From Isoetes taiwanensis (taxonomy: Eukaryota > Streptophyta > Lycopodiopsida > Isoetales > Isoetaceae), in NCBI GenBank assembly GCA_021234155.1, contig JAJEKV010000002.1:16035428-16099427 (forward strand): DNA of 64,000 nucleotides. Reading direction: 5' to 3'. This document shows, piece by piece, positions 21,216 through 33,357 of the stretch (position 1 is its first letter; each line of letters opens with the position of its first letter). Below the pieces are notes generated by a model. It did not search any database and was not told the origin of the DNA. It saw only the letters and a list, made by a program, of their open reading frames with translations. A program made the position numbers and the translations under genes.

Positions 21216-23124
21216 CCATGTTGAGATCTCATAATGGTTCCTTCGATGTACGGATCTTCCTCTCAGCCACTCCATTTTGGTGTTGTTCATGAGGAATAGG
21301 CAATTGGCATCACTCCATCCTTTTGAAGCTCACTTGTAAGAGCTTTGAATTAAAAACTCTTGAACATTGTCACTACGAAGGATGCCAAGCTGATCTCATG
21401 TTTCTTTTTCTACCTCATTCTTCCATACAACAAACTAGTGGCATACCTCGGATCTTGTTTTGAGAAGATATACAAATGCCTTCCTGTTGAAATTATCAAC
21501 TAGTACAAAGAAATACCTTTATCCACCCAGGCTGGAAACCGGAGTAGGACCACTGATATCTGCATGAACTAAACCAAGTCTTTGAGTAGCTCTGGTTCCT
21601 GGTTTTGTGGATGCAGATTTATGGGTTTGCTTTGCAATTATACAACCATCACACACCGGCAACTTTTGTTTGGAATCAAAGTGCAAACCCTCCACCATAT
21701 GGTGCTGATGTAGACGTTCGAGACAATCCTCGTTGATGTGCCCCATCCTTTGATAATATAACTATAGCTTGATATCAGCCAAATCAGCCACACATGCTTC
21801 CACTTCTCCTTTTTCTTTTTCTTCTAACCGATAGAGATGACCAAATTTGGTTCCTTGTGCCATGATATTTTATTGGAGATGAAGAAGATTAGTTTCATGA
21901 TGCAGGATAACAGAGATGAGTCCTACATCTATGAGCCTCGAAAGTGACCGAAGGTTTTTCTTCAGCCCAGGAACATATAGAACATCTTTGAGCATTTTTT
22001 TTCCCTCAAGCAACTCTATGTCAATTTCTCCAACACCTGCAATTTTCAGTCCAGATGTTATACCATTGCCATGCAGTATGTCAGCCAATGCTCCTAATGC
22101 TTCAATTTCTGCTAGAGAACTTCAGGTGAACATCTAGCATCTCCAATGTGCGAACCATCAATTATGTGTATGCTTGATCTTGGATTGTCCGCTACCTCCT
22201 TCTTGTAAGCATTTATCTCTGGAGTATCTCCCATATGGACTCTCATGCTCCATCGATCATTGAGAAAACTCTTGAATATATGTGAAGAGAAAGAACCCTT
22301 AAGTTTTCCTGAATCCTCTTCTTCCTCAGATGGCCAAAAATCGTCTTCGTCTGGATCCCTTACACCAAAAACGACCTTGCTTTAGTTAGTACTAGATGTT
22401 TCAACAAACGTGCCAGCATCCCAAGTTGCCATGTATCCTTCTGCCTCACTTTATACATCCTCTGCATCAGAAGATGGTTCTGCAACATGGGTTGATGCCC
22501 TACGGTTAGTCCATGGCTTCTTGTTTCCATCTTTTTTTCTGTTCTCTTCTTCTTTTTTGTTTCTGTCAATTGACTGCCTTTGAGAATCAAGAATGTGCTT
22601 TCAATCCTCTTTGCTATGAGGACATTCTGATCCTTTGTTTCTACATCTGTGAGACGGTCTCCAACATTTTTGCCCCAAAGAAGCTTTGCCAAAGATGGAG
22701 ATTTTGGGCCGCTGTGCTTTGATAAAACGTTTCCTTTAAGCACTCCCAGCCTTCCTTTGTTGTATTCTTCGAGCGAACAAGAGGAATTTGTCCATCTTTC
22801 AACCAAAACATTATCATTGTTTTGGCCCTGCTATCTTTCTTCTGCCATTCTGCTTTCTTTACAGCCGCTGCCTCTCCTGGCTTTGCAAACATGCTTGAGA
22901 CCACATCCCAGACTTCCCATTCTTTTAAAATGCCTTGCATTTTCCAGAACCATCGTTGCATTCATTCGATCTAGCTTATCTAGGTTTTTCAAATCCATTT
23001 GTAGAGATGCCATGCAGACATTGCAACTTTTTGCTCCTCTACAGCCCCAGAGGTTGATCTCCTACTTTCAAGAAATCTCTTCTTGGTTTCAAGAAGTTCT
23101 TTCAAATTACCCCCTCTGATACCA
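21216..23124 (-). pseudogene. Truncated second Copia element (gag to integrase)
   Basis: Reading down from 23100 the minus strand gives a gag domain (WKMQGILKEWEVWDVV, DSRAKTMIMFWLKDGQIPLV and NTTKEGWECLKETFYQ), a protease-region tail (LEGKKMLKDVLYVPGLKKNLRSLS), pre-integrase (MGHINEDCLERLH...CDGCIIAKQTHKS) and a decayed integrase core to about 21216. There it meets the tandem repeat; reverse transcriptase, RNase H and the 3' LTR are missing. TGGTATCAGAGGGG at 23111-23124 is the Met-tRNA primer site. Many frameshifts; this family differs from the 979-6199 element. Confidence 0.87.
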
Positions 23125-23500
23125 TAATACAATTAGAGGGATAAACAAACAACAACCTACCCCGTCATCTGAGGTTGTTGTATTTATACAAAGCATGTAC
23201 AATCAGCCTTAGCCACGTGTGTTAGCTGTTGAGTGGATGAGTAGAAGTGCCACTAATACAAATAAAATCAAACGATTACAAACTTCCAGAGTTGCTCTCT
23301 GATTCCACAAGCAGCAGTAGTTTAGGTTTGGGCAGATGATGTGGAGCATTGGGGAGAGGCTGGGGAAACCACAAACTGCTAGATAACTATCAGGGGATAG
23401 ACCCCGACAATTCGATGGGAAGAAATTACCGGACCTAGATTCTTGACAGATGCTTCTCAACAACGACGGATTTGCTCCATGACTACAATTCAGCCAGACG
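23125..23500 (-). repeat. Probable 5' LTR remnant of the truncated Copia
   Basis: The sequence right after the primer binding site should be the 5' LTR. I cannot find its outer end because there is no second LTR to compare with. No coding content seen. Confidence 0.45.
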
Positions 23501-24640
23501 TGATCTTTGTAGTGGAATCGAGCAAGGCAATTTCATTTTTTGACAGCAGGTAGTTCAGGTGTAACAGAGAACTGCCGTCTGCAAGAGTGGAATCACACCC
23601 TCATGAGTCTCCAGAATAATCTGTGCTTGCTGGTTTCCGATCGATCTGTGAAATATGTGCTCCCAATTTGTTCACATAAAGAACAGCTATAGCGAAACCC
23701 TAGGAATCTAAGTTGTTGTTAATTAGCTTCTTTATACAATGATTTCGAGAAAAAAAAATCCTTCTATAAATCTATTTTTGATTAGATCCTTTTTCCTTTT
23801 GCCAAAATTTTATGATAAGCATTTGCCAACTTAATCGTGTAAATTATAAGTAATTTCATGCTGCTGGTAATGCTAGAAAAAAAAATCAACCCAATACCGA
23901 AGGACTTCCTGTTGAAACAAATGTTGTGGAAAAATTATTTGCAGCATGCCATTGGGTTGCTATACCGTAAAGATCTTGCAGCATGGCATTGAGTTTATCT
24001 TGTAGGATAGCATGCCATTGGATTTACCTTGGATATTGGGCATGGCAAAATCCTAAATCGATACCGTTATTTTGCGTTGCTTGATGACATGACCACACTA
24101 ACCTCCTCCAAAAGTTCTTTTTGTGTTACACTGTATCATAATATAGTGTCATGGAATACATCTACAACTGGAGATTTAGAATGAACAGGGAAAAATGCTT
24201 TTGATTCGATTGCATATATGCAAAAGGAAGGTTGTACACCAAACGTTGTGACTTGATCATTACTGTAGCAAACACATTCTACTCAAACTATGTTAGCATG
24301 TGGTATGTTCATGATGTATTTGACATGATGTAATACTATCATGGAATGGACTATTTTAATGTTAAGTACGTGAAAATTGGCAAACACCAATATATAGCAC
24401 AATAACGGGGGATTATTTTTGTATTTTTGTACGTTTTTTCACATGGTTTTCCTATGATTTCAAGGTTGTATTCGTGGAGGCATACTAAATAGTATTTATA
24501 GAGTGCGCCCTTTTTGGTTCATTGATTTGGGTTGGCTTAAACAATTCGATGATGGTCTTTTAAGCACAATTTCATTAATTATGGACAATACCTAAATTTA
24601 TGGACCATTTTTTAGTACACTTGGATGAATGACTCATTTT
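23501..24640. other. AT-rich stretch, no gene seen
   Basis: Short frames only. AGCATGCCATTGG and variants repeat three times around 23943-24030. Nothing else recognised. Confidence 0.5.
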
Positions 24641-24646
24641 CATACA

Positions 24647-27600
24647 CTAGTTGACATCCCCTGCGAGTGCTGCATATGCCTCAGCAGCATGCACGGGTAT
24701 CTTAATAGTATTAGGTATCTTCTTCTTGTTTGATGGCTCCCAAGCGTAGTCGATAGTCTCCACTTCTATGCGGTCACTTGCAGTCGTTGGCCTCCATCTC
24801 TTCTTCCAGCAATTGGCATAATTAGCTGGGTAGACTTGGTTCCTCACTGGGATTGGCTCCCACCAAGTCACCAGAATAGTCTCAAAGTTCTCCTTCTTAT
24901 CATCCATTTGTGGGTCCTCAGTAGCTAGGCCCACCCAAGTTGGGCACAACACATCATCAGGGCGTGCCATAATAAACATACATTTCTTCAAATCTTTGTA
25001 TGGGTTGAATTCAGTCTGAGGTTTGTCCTTCGAGGGGCCGGCGTAAGGAGGAGTGATAGTAACAATTGGCTCCACCACTACTGACTACATGAGGTGGAGC
25101 TTGTGCTACCCTGAAATGCGTGGCGAAGTCATTATAAGTGCCTTCGTCGCTGGCGATGTTCGAGTTCTTGCAAGAGTTTCATCCAATATTCAATCGTGGC
25201 GTGGAAGCGTGCGGTAGTCGGCGGGCAGCTTTCGGAGCGACTTTGTTAGGCGTTGAACAAGCAACCCAATGCAATATATGCTTGTGGATCTTGTTTTAGC
25301 ATGGCGAGGCCAAGGTCCTTCACCGATTTCTTGGGAGGAAGCGACTTTGGATATCAAGCTGGCATCATGGGCTTCTCGTCCTCTTTTTCTTTCCACATCT
25401 TTATTCCACGGCGGGCAACCAATCCGGGTAAGTGGGTCTAGTTTTTGTAATACATGGTGGCCAATCACCATTCATAGCGAATCTGAAAGTTAGAGGGGTG
25501 GTATGACTGTCAATCTATCATCCCCATCGGTATGTAGCCTTCTATAAAACCCTTCCAATCGGAACTTTGTCAACAACATAGGGCACATGTGTATTCAAGT
25601 TGCATTTGTGGAATTCATCTGATGGATTACGGCATTGTGAGCACCTCTGCCTTCTTTAAAGATGTAGAGAAGTTACCAAACAAGGCATCGATATCATCAT
25701 GTGTGTGTAGGGCATCATGAACCCTAGCTCAATCTCTTCAAACACACCAAGATATACTAGGTAAGAAAGATAGGAGAAGACATACCTATTCTTGTTACGT
25801 CGGATCGTTGTCGGTGCAAATAAAGTATCTTGGGCGGAGAGGCTTCAATGATGGTCCCCGTGTACTGTGGCAAATTAGCGGTATCTTTGGTATTGGATAG
25901 TGACAACTTTGACTCCAAGGCCGTTGTGTCTCGCAATGAGGAGACCCATTTTGGAGCAGATGATTCAGGCAGCGGCGGGTGGCCTCCCGCATACTGCGTG
26001 CCCCATCTCTAATCTCTTCAAGATGCTATTCAAAGAACCTACATGGAAGTTAGAGTCATCGGCCATAAGTCCGGGGCAAAGTTTCCATAGGATCCATTCC
26101 CATGACCATGAGTCAATGCACCGGTCAATGTCGTTTTCAGCTTGTCAAGTCTCGGAGAGACTTCCGCAGTTGTTGCAATTTTGGAATCATTGTTTTGGCT
26201 TGATCCATTTTGTCGTGAATAATACAAAGATATTGGTAGGGATACGTGTGGGAGTATAATCTCCATGACCCGATGCGTAATGCGACCACGAGGCTGCTCG
26301 GTCTATGCGCTCTTCTTTCATCATGCAACATCCTCCTCTCTCCTTCATCTTTGGTCTTGATAACCCGTGCGGATCACCTCACATGTATCGCATTTGGAGA
26401 ATGCAATTTTCTTTCGCGATCTGCGGCGTCGGAAGCTCGCCTCCCGTTCTATGAAAACACAGCCGGTGATACCTTCTTGCCGGTCAATGCCACAACCTCT
26501 GCATTAACCTCTTCTAGAATCTTTGGACTTAAGTAAACATTGCGAGGCAACTTCTTGATATTCTCTCTTATCCCTCCTCGTTTCTCTGGCTGCGGTGGGG
26601 CAAGGATTCACCGTTCTCCCTCACGAACATGGAAAACACGGCCTCACATGCCAGCGTCGAGGCGCGAGGCTTCAAGGTGCCACACTTACCATGTTAGGCC
26701 TTGCGTGCACCCTCAAGAAATTGGGCCTTCCATTTCGGATCGCCCGACTTTGAGATCCCGAGACCAAGGTACCCGCCCTTTTAAAGCGAGATTCCCCTGC
26801 GGCACCGGTCATCCCACTCTTCGACCTTTCATGTTGTTGGCCGAACATGTCATAAACAAAAGTAACCCTATCACTTGATTTCATGGCAAGGAATTCCTTT
26901 TCGCATGTTAACAACTTGATTGGTAGAGAACTCGGCCTTAACACCTATTCTTGCAACACAAGGTCCTCAGAATGGCGAGGATAGCATTACGAGTGGTGAG
27001 GCGAGCAAGCTTTGGTGGCCTAACAACCTTCACGGGCTGTCGGGGAATGAAAAGTGTAATGTCGTTTCTCATAATTTGGGTGTGCCGATGCTCGAGCTCC
27101 CCGGCTGGACACAATATCGCTTCTGTTGCGGTCTTTGCGGTCAATATCTCAGAGACCTTTACTCCATCAACACGAGGGCGAGGTCATTGCTCCATCTCAC
27201 GAGCATCCGGCCCGGCACTGCAAGCAACCCGGCAGCGGATGTTCACTTGAAGGGGGGGAAACCTTCGATTCTGGATACTCCCACAAACTTGAAACCCGGC
27301 GGTCACAAACTGCATCATCGGGGCCAGTGAAAGATATGAATCCCTTTCCGGCGATAATGGAGTCGCATGAGTGCCATATCTCACAATCCTTTTCAAGAAG
27401 GGTATATCTTGTCAGCGGTTGTGTCTCCTTCCCCACCTCTGTCCGCTGTCTTTTGCTGGGGACGTCATTAGCAGACGACTCACGAGCATCTTCACTTCTC
27501 CAGAGAACGAATGAGCCCCTGGCTTCTGCTATTGTGGTTGCATCTGGAGTTGGCCAAGGAAGGGTATGGTGGCCTTCGAACACTTCCTCCACACCTACGC

Positions 27601-27880
27601 TCACTAGTCCATTCGATATCTCCTTGAAGTGGCATTGTGTCATTTGCCCCACAACTCCCTTTGCTACTAGATGTTCATTAAGGAAGAGATACACAACCTG
27701 CACAAGGATTTCAGTAGTGTTAAAATCGAGTAAGGAAGACGAGAAAGCAATGCAAATGACCTGGGGGGATTCCCATTCAATGGTTACAAGGACAATGAAA
27801 TTGGGCGGGTGCCCTTTTTTACATATGAGGTCTTTAGATTCCCCTTGTATAAGGTTAGTATTGGATGTAGTAAGTCTCAC
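24647..27880 (-). pseudogene. Decayed DUF7869-type transposase-like gene (second lineage)
   Basis: Parts of one gene in several frames. The 5' part (27880-27197) has a likely acceptor before VVYLFLNEHLVAKGVVGQM, then EEVFEGHHTLPWPTPDATTI and GSFVLWRSEDA, like the DUF8039 regions of plant transposon proteins. Further down comes IHDKMDQAKTMIPKL with LTGALTHGHGNGSY (26330-26060), matching the start of the DUF7869 nuclease-like fold, which in the copy at 52 kb reads IDGMDQKKTTLP. The 3' part (25078-24647) has VGLATEDP...ILVTWWEPI, resembling the C-terminal module of the 52-kb copy (FWLAKVLEV...LKVHWMR). Frameshifts are frequent. The gene ends just short of the first AAATTGGGCG-type palindrome, so the palindromes occupy its 5' side as in the other lineage. 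The DUF names are from memory of the families, not a search. Confidence 0.6.
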
Positions 27881-28438
27881 AATGGGTAGAAAAGAAGGTT
27901 CTCACTCTGAACAGGCCATATCCACGCACAAATTGGGCGCCCGCCCAATTTGTTTGTGGTGGTAGAAGAGCTGTAAAGTAGGCAGACACTCGGCGCCCGC
28001 CCAATTTAGCTGTCACCAAGAGAAAACACATTCGAGATACAGTTAGCCCACCCGGACAGTTTCACCTATCTGGTCATCTACACAAAGGGACAATCTGGGC
28101 GACCGCCCAATTTGTCCCCTTGTTGCAAATTGGGCGGCCGCCCAATTTGAACCGAATGAGGCGCTTATATAAGGGTAGTATTGATGCAGTCAGTCTCACA
28201 ATGGGTAGAAAAGAAGGTTGTCGCTCTGGACAGGCCATATCCGCGCACAAATTGGGTGCCCGCCCAATTTGTTCGTGGTGGTTAAAGAGCTGTGAAGTAG
28301 GCAGAGACTCGGCGCCCGCCCAATTTAGTTGTCACCAAGAGAAAACACTTTCGAGATACAGTTTGCCCACCCGGCCAGTTTCACCTATCTGGTCATCTAC
28401 ACAAAGGGACAATCTGGGCGACCGCCCAATTTGTCCCT
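27871..28438. repeat. 320-bp tandem duplication carrying palindromes
   Basis: The block from AGTCTCACAATGGGTAG to the GACCGCCCAATTTGTCCC site occurs at 27871-28117 and again at 28191-28438, about 95% identical. Each copy holds one full palindrome (27930-27951, 28249-28271), one half-site and one variant (28095-28113, 28415-28434). A perfect 22-bp palindrome (28127-28148) sits in the gap. Confidence 0.9.
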
Positions 28439-29883
28439 TTCTGTAGATGAAACTGAAGGAGGCAGACACTAAAAGAACTAAGGAGGCAGACACTAACTGG
28501 AATTTATCATTGACTACCAAAACAAATACAATCGAGCATTGGAAGGGCCTGACTACAAACAAGGGTTAATGGAGAAAATAGCAGGCACACAATTCCTGCA
28601 CACCAATTTCGGGGAAAAGGACCAATTTGCATCGAAACTTAGAGTTTATGTAAATGTGGCGGTAACGGTGAATGATGAGAGTAAATCATCAGCGCCATCG
28701 AAAAGGCGTGAATGAAGAGGTGAATGAATGAAGAGGCGTGAAATGGAAAGGTGTGAATGAACAGGCGTGCTTGAAGAGGTGCGAATGAGCGGTAGTGAAT
28801 GGAAAGGCGTGATTGATTACATCCCTTCACATCACATTTGCAGCTATTACACATCGAGGTATGGGGAATTTAACTGTGGAGCAGCACAAACCTTTGGAGA
28901 TCTCGTGGCCATGAGTATGAATCGCTGAAGATGTTTGCGTCTTGCAGAAAAGATAGTAGCCAAACAAAGCACTGCCAGAAAAACAACAGGTTTGAAGCGC
29001 ATTTACATTTAAGCAGAATTCCCCAAAATTTGAATGTAATTTCCCCTATTTTGAAAGTTAAATGTCCCACCTAATTTGAAGTAATGTGTCAGGCCGGAAC
29101 TTTTTAAACACAAATTCCGCCTAAAGCACGTCGCGACCGTGCATGACTCGATTTAATTTTGGGCGGACTTTAAATGACAGATTTGAAATTCAAAATCTCT
29201 GTGCACTTATTATTAAGGTCCACAATTAATTCCTCACGCTCGAACCCATCAACGGTCCATTTTTATTTCAAAAGGCCAAACTCTTACATGAACGACACTT
29301 GTCTTCGCGTCATGAAAGGTCCATAACCCTTTAAAAGCCCCTCATTCTCCTCGACTGCAGATTTAGAAAATTCTGTGCTTCTTTGGCGCTTTGTGCTCTG
29401 CTTAACACTGTCGCCTTCATATTTCTTAGCCACGAAAGTCATTCTCATCCCTATCCTGTCGCCGCACTATACTCCCGAACCAGCTGTCGGCTTCGGATCG
29501 AGCACTTGGCGCCTTGTGTTTTTCGGCCGCTTGTCGCCATCCTGTTGGCGCCTTCCTCTCTTCATTGTCCTATCGCCTGGGTACCCCTGTACACCAAGGA
29601 ATCTTAGCAGTTGATGGCATCTCGCCCCACCACAGGAGGCAAAGGTAAGCTGGACTACTTTCTTAATATAAACTTGAGCGCCTGCCTGATTGAGTATCCC
29701 GCTATTGCATCTCGGAAATTGGAAACGTGGGTGACATATTAACATCTTCTAGATGCCTCTTTGGTCCCCCACAAATGTATACGTATGCGTAATGAATAGG
29801 GCACCCAATTGCTTCCACGAGGGTCTTTCATTTTGCAAAACATTGGACTTTTTCCCGCACACCATAGTGGGCGGGACCTAATT

Positions 29884-30072
29884 ACTTATCCCTCACACCA
29901 AAGTGGGTGGGGCTTAATTTGCCTATCGGAAAGCACGACTTCCTTGGATGGTAGACTTGGGCAGACTAAATTGGAAGCCCAATTTAGTCTGCCCAAGTCT
30001 ACCATCCAAGGAAGTCGTGCTCTCCGGGATAGGCAAATTGGGCGTCCGCCCACTTTGGTGTGAGGGATAAGT
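29884..30072. repeat. Long foldback (hairpin) in intron 1
   Basis: Arms 29884-29974 and 29979-30072 are inverted copies. The inner 43-45 bp (AGCACGACTTCCTTGG...CTAAATTGG) pair perfectly around a 4-base loop, and the outer parts match with a few differences. The sequence lies in the first intron of the H3-tail gene, between palindromes of the AAATTGGGCG family, so a transcript could fold into a long duplex. Confidence 0.95.
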
Positions 30073-30303
30073 AAATTGGGCGGGCGCCCAATTTGGTATG
30101 CGTAGGGATCTGGCCAATCGTCTCCTCAGCCCCAAGGCTCACCATGAGTTGAGCCGAGTAAATTGGGCGGGCGCCCAATTTATTGTGCGTAGGGACAATC
30201 CAAATTGGGTGGACGCCCAATTTGGCCCCTGTGATGCAATTGTCTCCTCAGCCCCAATTTGGTGTGCGTAGGGATCCGGCCTAATTGGGCGGGCGCCCAA
30301 TTT
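30025..30303. repeat. AAATTGGGCG palindrome cluster in intron 1
   Basis: Five copies, each two 10-bp inverted half-sites AAATTGGGCG around a 2-bp spacer (GG in most), lie at 30034-30057 (variant), 30073-30094, 30160-30181, 30202-30223 (variant) and 30282-30303. GTGTGCGTAGGGA follows several copies. Spacing is irregular, unlike the other palindrome family. Confidence 0.93.
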
Positions 30304-32030
30304 GCCTACATCATACAACAGTCTCTTCAGCCCCAAGTCTCCCAAGTACTAACACTACTTTCCGTTCTGCAGGAATTAATATGGCGCGAACAAAGCAGAC
30401 TGCTCGGGTTCCCGGTACCGGACCCAAATTTGCAGAGGCTATTGCAATAGAGGATGCAAGAACAGAAGAAGAGAAAGAACTGTTTGCTGGCATCCAGGTT
30501 GTGCCCCATGAAATTTTGATGGTTGCTGAGGAATGGGTCTGGTGCATAGAGATAGGGAATATTCATCCTGGGTCACAGACAAACCACCTCAAGGATCTTT
30601 TGCTTTTCTTTGGCAAGATAGGGGCAGGAAAAATGAATTCGGCGGGTATCGTCATCGACATGGAGGTCTCGCCTGAGAACAAGGATGACTTCCTCATCGA
30701 TGTTGAAGACACCGTAGATCGGACTTTCATCCGTTATAAAGTTCCACTTTCTAAGTACGAGTCATGTATGATGAACGCAAGTATAAAGGAAAGCCCACAT
30801 TCTTGCGCTCAGAAAGGATGGGCGCTAGACTCATATGAAAGTTTAGAGCGCTCGGGCATCAAATCAAGAAGCCCGATATCTTGGATGGCTACTACGCTTG
30901 TCGGCGGTGGATATTAGAACACAAAGCGAGCAGGTCGAAAAGCAGCGTTCCGCGAGTATCGGGGCAAAAACCAACCTAAAGTATCACGATACTAAGTGGC
31001 TTAAGTCTAGATACAAGAAAGGTGAGACAAAGAAAGCGCAGGGGCGGCCCGCCCATGGAGACCGATCTGACAAAGAAAGAAAGAAGGCGAGGACACCTTT
31101 CACGGCTATTCACCATAAAGCGCCACTAAACTTGTATTGATTGGAATGAAGAGAATATCAAGGTCGCCGAGGTGAGTGCGAAGAGGACCAGCCCGTCTGA
31201 AGAGGAACCCCTAAGCGCAGAGGAAAAGATTTAGGTGGTCCGTCCAAGAGGCATAAGCGGGGACATCTTATCACAGAGCCCAAATAGTTGGAGAGGGAGT
31301 CCTTGTCTACTTCTTCATCGAAGAACGGAGAGTAGCCGCGGATCGTGAAGTTCACTCCATCCGGTGGCGGCGTCCTTTCGAGAGAAGCGGACATGAGTTG
31401 TCCGCGACGCCATAGCAAGCATCAAGCACGGGGAGAGAATCTACCCCTCCGGGGTGGGCTTCGAGATTGAAGTCGATGTGTTCAAGATGCATAAAGCCGG
31501 CAAATATGACTTGTAGGGTCATAAGTCCGAGCACTTGGACACTCTCTACGAATCGTTTATCACCATCGGATGCACCCTCACGTCTTCGATGTCGTGCCGT
31601 TCGATCCCGCAGGCGAGGCGAGCAATCAAGTGGAAGAAGGCGGAGGACACGCAAAATGCGAATCTTGGATTGTAAATGGCAACCATACGACCACGGTTGC
31701 TCAAGCGCTTCTCACACAAGCTTTGGCATGGCCTCACGAAAGGAAGCACTTGGCGAAGCCCGATATTCTTTTTCTATGCCAAAAGGAAATGCAGAAGTCT
31801 GGCGAGGAAATCTCCCGGCAATCGAGCACGTTAGGTGTCGGCCGGAGAATAATGACATAACAAAGAAGACTATACGAAGAAGTATTCTTGAAGAAATTCA
31901 GCGGCTTCAGTAACCCGGTGGGCATTCTACGGGAAGCCTAAGAAGGGCAAAGCGGGCACTCCGTCGGTGGAGCTTATTACGTAAGTGCACTACCACCATT
32001 ATTGCCGGCGGTTCGTGCTATCCACTAGTT

Positions 32031-32212
32031 GAAATTGGTAGCCGCCCAATTTCAGCATCTGATGGCACTCTTTTCAAATTGGGGCCCAATTTCGGAACGG
32101 CCGCAAATAGGGCTTCGCCCAATTTCGAACCGTTCGGGGAAATTGGGTGCCCGCAGCCATTCACGAGTGTCGGATGATCCGAAATTGGGGGGCCAATTTG
32201 GGTCAGCTAGTG
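32031..32212. repeat. Degenerate AAATTGGGCG palindromes
   Basis: Variants at 32031-32052, 32077-32092, 32103-32125, 32138-32153 and 32189-32207 have half-site changes. They lie in a probable intron of the decayed methyltransferase-like gene, between the ParB-like part and the next coding block (DYDYFVYLDDEVVEF). Confidence 0.8.
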
Positions 32213-33335
32213 CAAGCAAATTAAGATGATGTGTATCGCCTTATCCGGTGCCTTCGTGTGTCATGCGAGATTGGAAAGCTGTTGTACCGCAAAGCGATTA
32301 AGAAGTCAACTGGCGCGTGACTACGACTACTTTGTATATCTTGACGACGAAGTGGTGGAATTTGTGCACGAAGTTGCCCGGTTATTCTACTGAAGACCGG
32401 TTGAAGGGCGAGAAGGGAAAAAAATTGAAGTGAAGGATAGGCTTAGACTTTTCACCAATAATTCCATTAAAGTCCATGCATCCTCTAGATCCGCAAAGGC
32501 TGCGAAGGAGATCAAGGATGGCACCACATTCTGAAGGGAAGCAAGGATTATCTTGGGAGGCGTACCATGAAAGTCGAGCCCTAGAGCTGAAGAAGATTGG
32601 AACAATGGAGCGGGCCCTTTGTCGGATACATGAAGGAAGTGAAGAAACTTCCTTTTCAAGACATGGCTGCCTTGAGGCAAGCTCACCCCATATTCACGGA
32701 GAATCGATGCTTATGTTCGCAAGTAGCATCGAGTGGATGGGCGAAGGGCGCAAAGAGATGGAGAAAGAAAGCTTTTCAGGAGTCCCTCTGACAAAGAAAG
32801 TAGCGAATATCTTCTTGGGCGGTTGAGGAGGGTGGCAAACCTTTCAAGTGTTTCCACGTTAGTCCGCGAGGTTTGTGCGTGGACATGGTAAACACCGCCC
32901 GCTTCATTGGATGCGACTTGGATATACAAAGAAATGGCCAAAGGAAGATTATGAAAAATTCCTTGACCCATTTCAAAGACGATGACGGACCAGCGGCTTT
33001 CTTTGGGTAGCTATATTTATTACCCAGACCGCCTCAATGAGTGCCTATCCGCCATGAAGACAATAGGCGGTGGCGGCCGTGTTTGGGTTAGTTCCTACAG
33101 GACCCCGGCCGAAGCTGCTTCTACCTCTAGAGTTCGAGAGTTGCAATGTCTTGTCCTGCTAATGTATGTTGCGAGACGAGCGGCTACTCGCCCATCGATC
33201 TGAGGAAATAAATATTTGCTTCGCCAATTCCGACCATCCAAAGCAATATGCTAAGTTTCCCAAGCATTTCTGAGAAAAAGCGGGGACATCGAAAAGCATT
33301 TGCCTGATCATGAGTGTGCAGCAGGTATGCATTTT

Positions 33336-33357
33336 AAATTGGGCGCCCGCCCAATTT
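33336..33357. repeat. AAATTGGGCG palindrome inside a GT-AG intron
   Basis: A full copy with spacer CC. It sits in an intron of about 75 bp between GTGTGCAGCAG (donor side, 33325) and TTCCCTGCAG (acceptor, about 33400), just before the methyltransferase motif I exon. Confidence 0.9.

Noticed and set aside
26540-26878. Plus-strand frames in the 26-27 kb region
   Set aside because: They are antisense shadows of the decayed DUF7869-type gene, whose minus-strand frames carry recognisable motifs.
29809-30135. Overlapping frames on both strands near 30 kb
   Set aside because: They arise because the region is a large inverted repeat, which makes mirror-image frames.
30373-30920. A true histone H3 gene
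   Set aside because: Only the first nine residues and a faint TGxK echo match; the histone fold is absent and the frame continues into an unrelated module.
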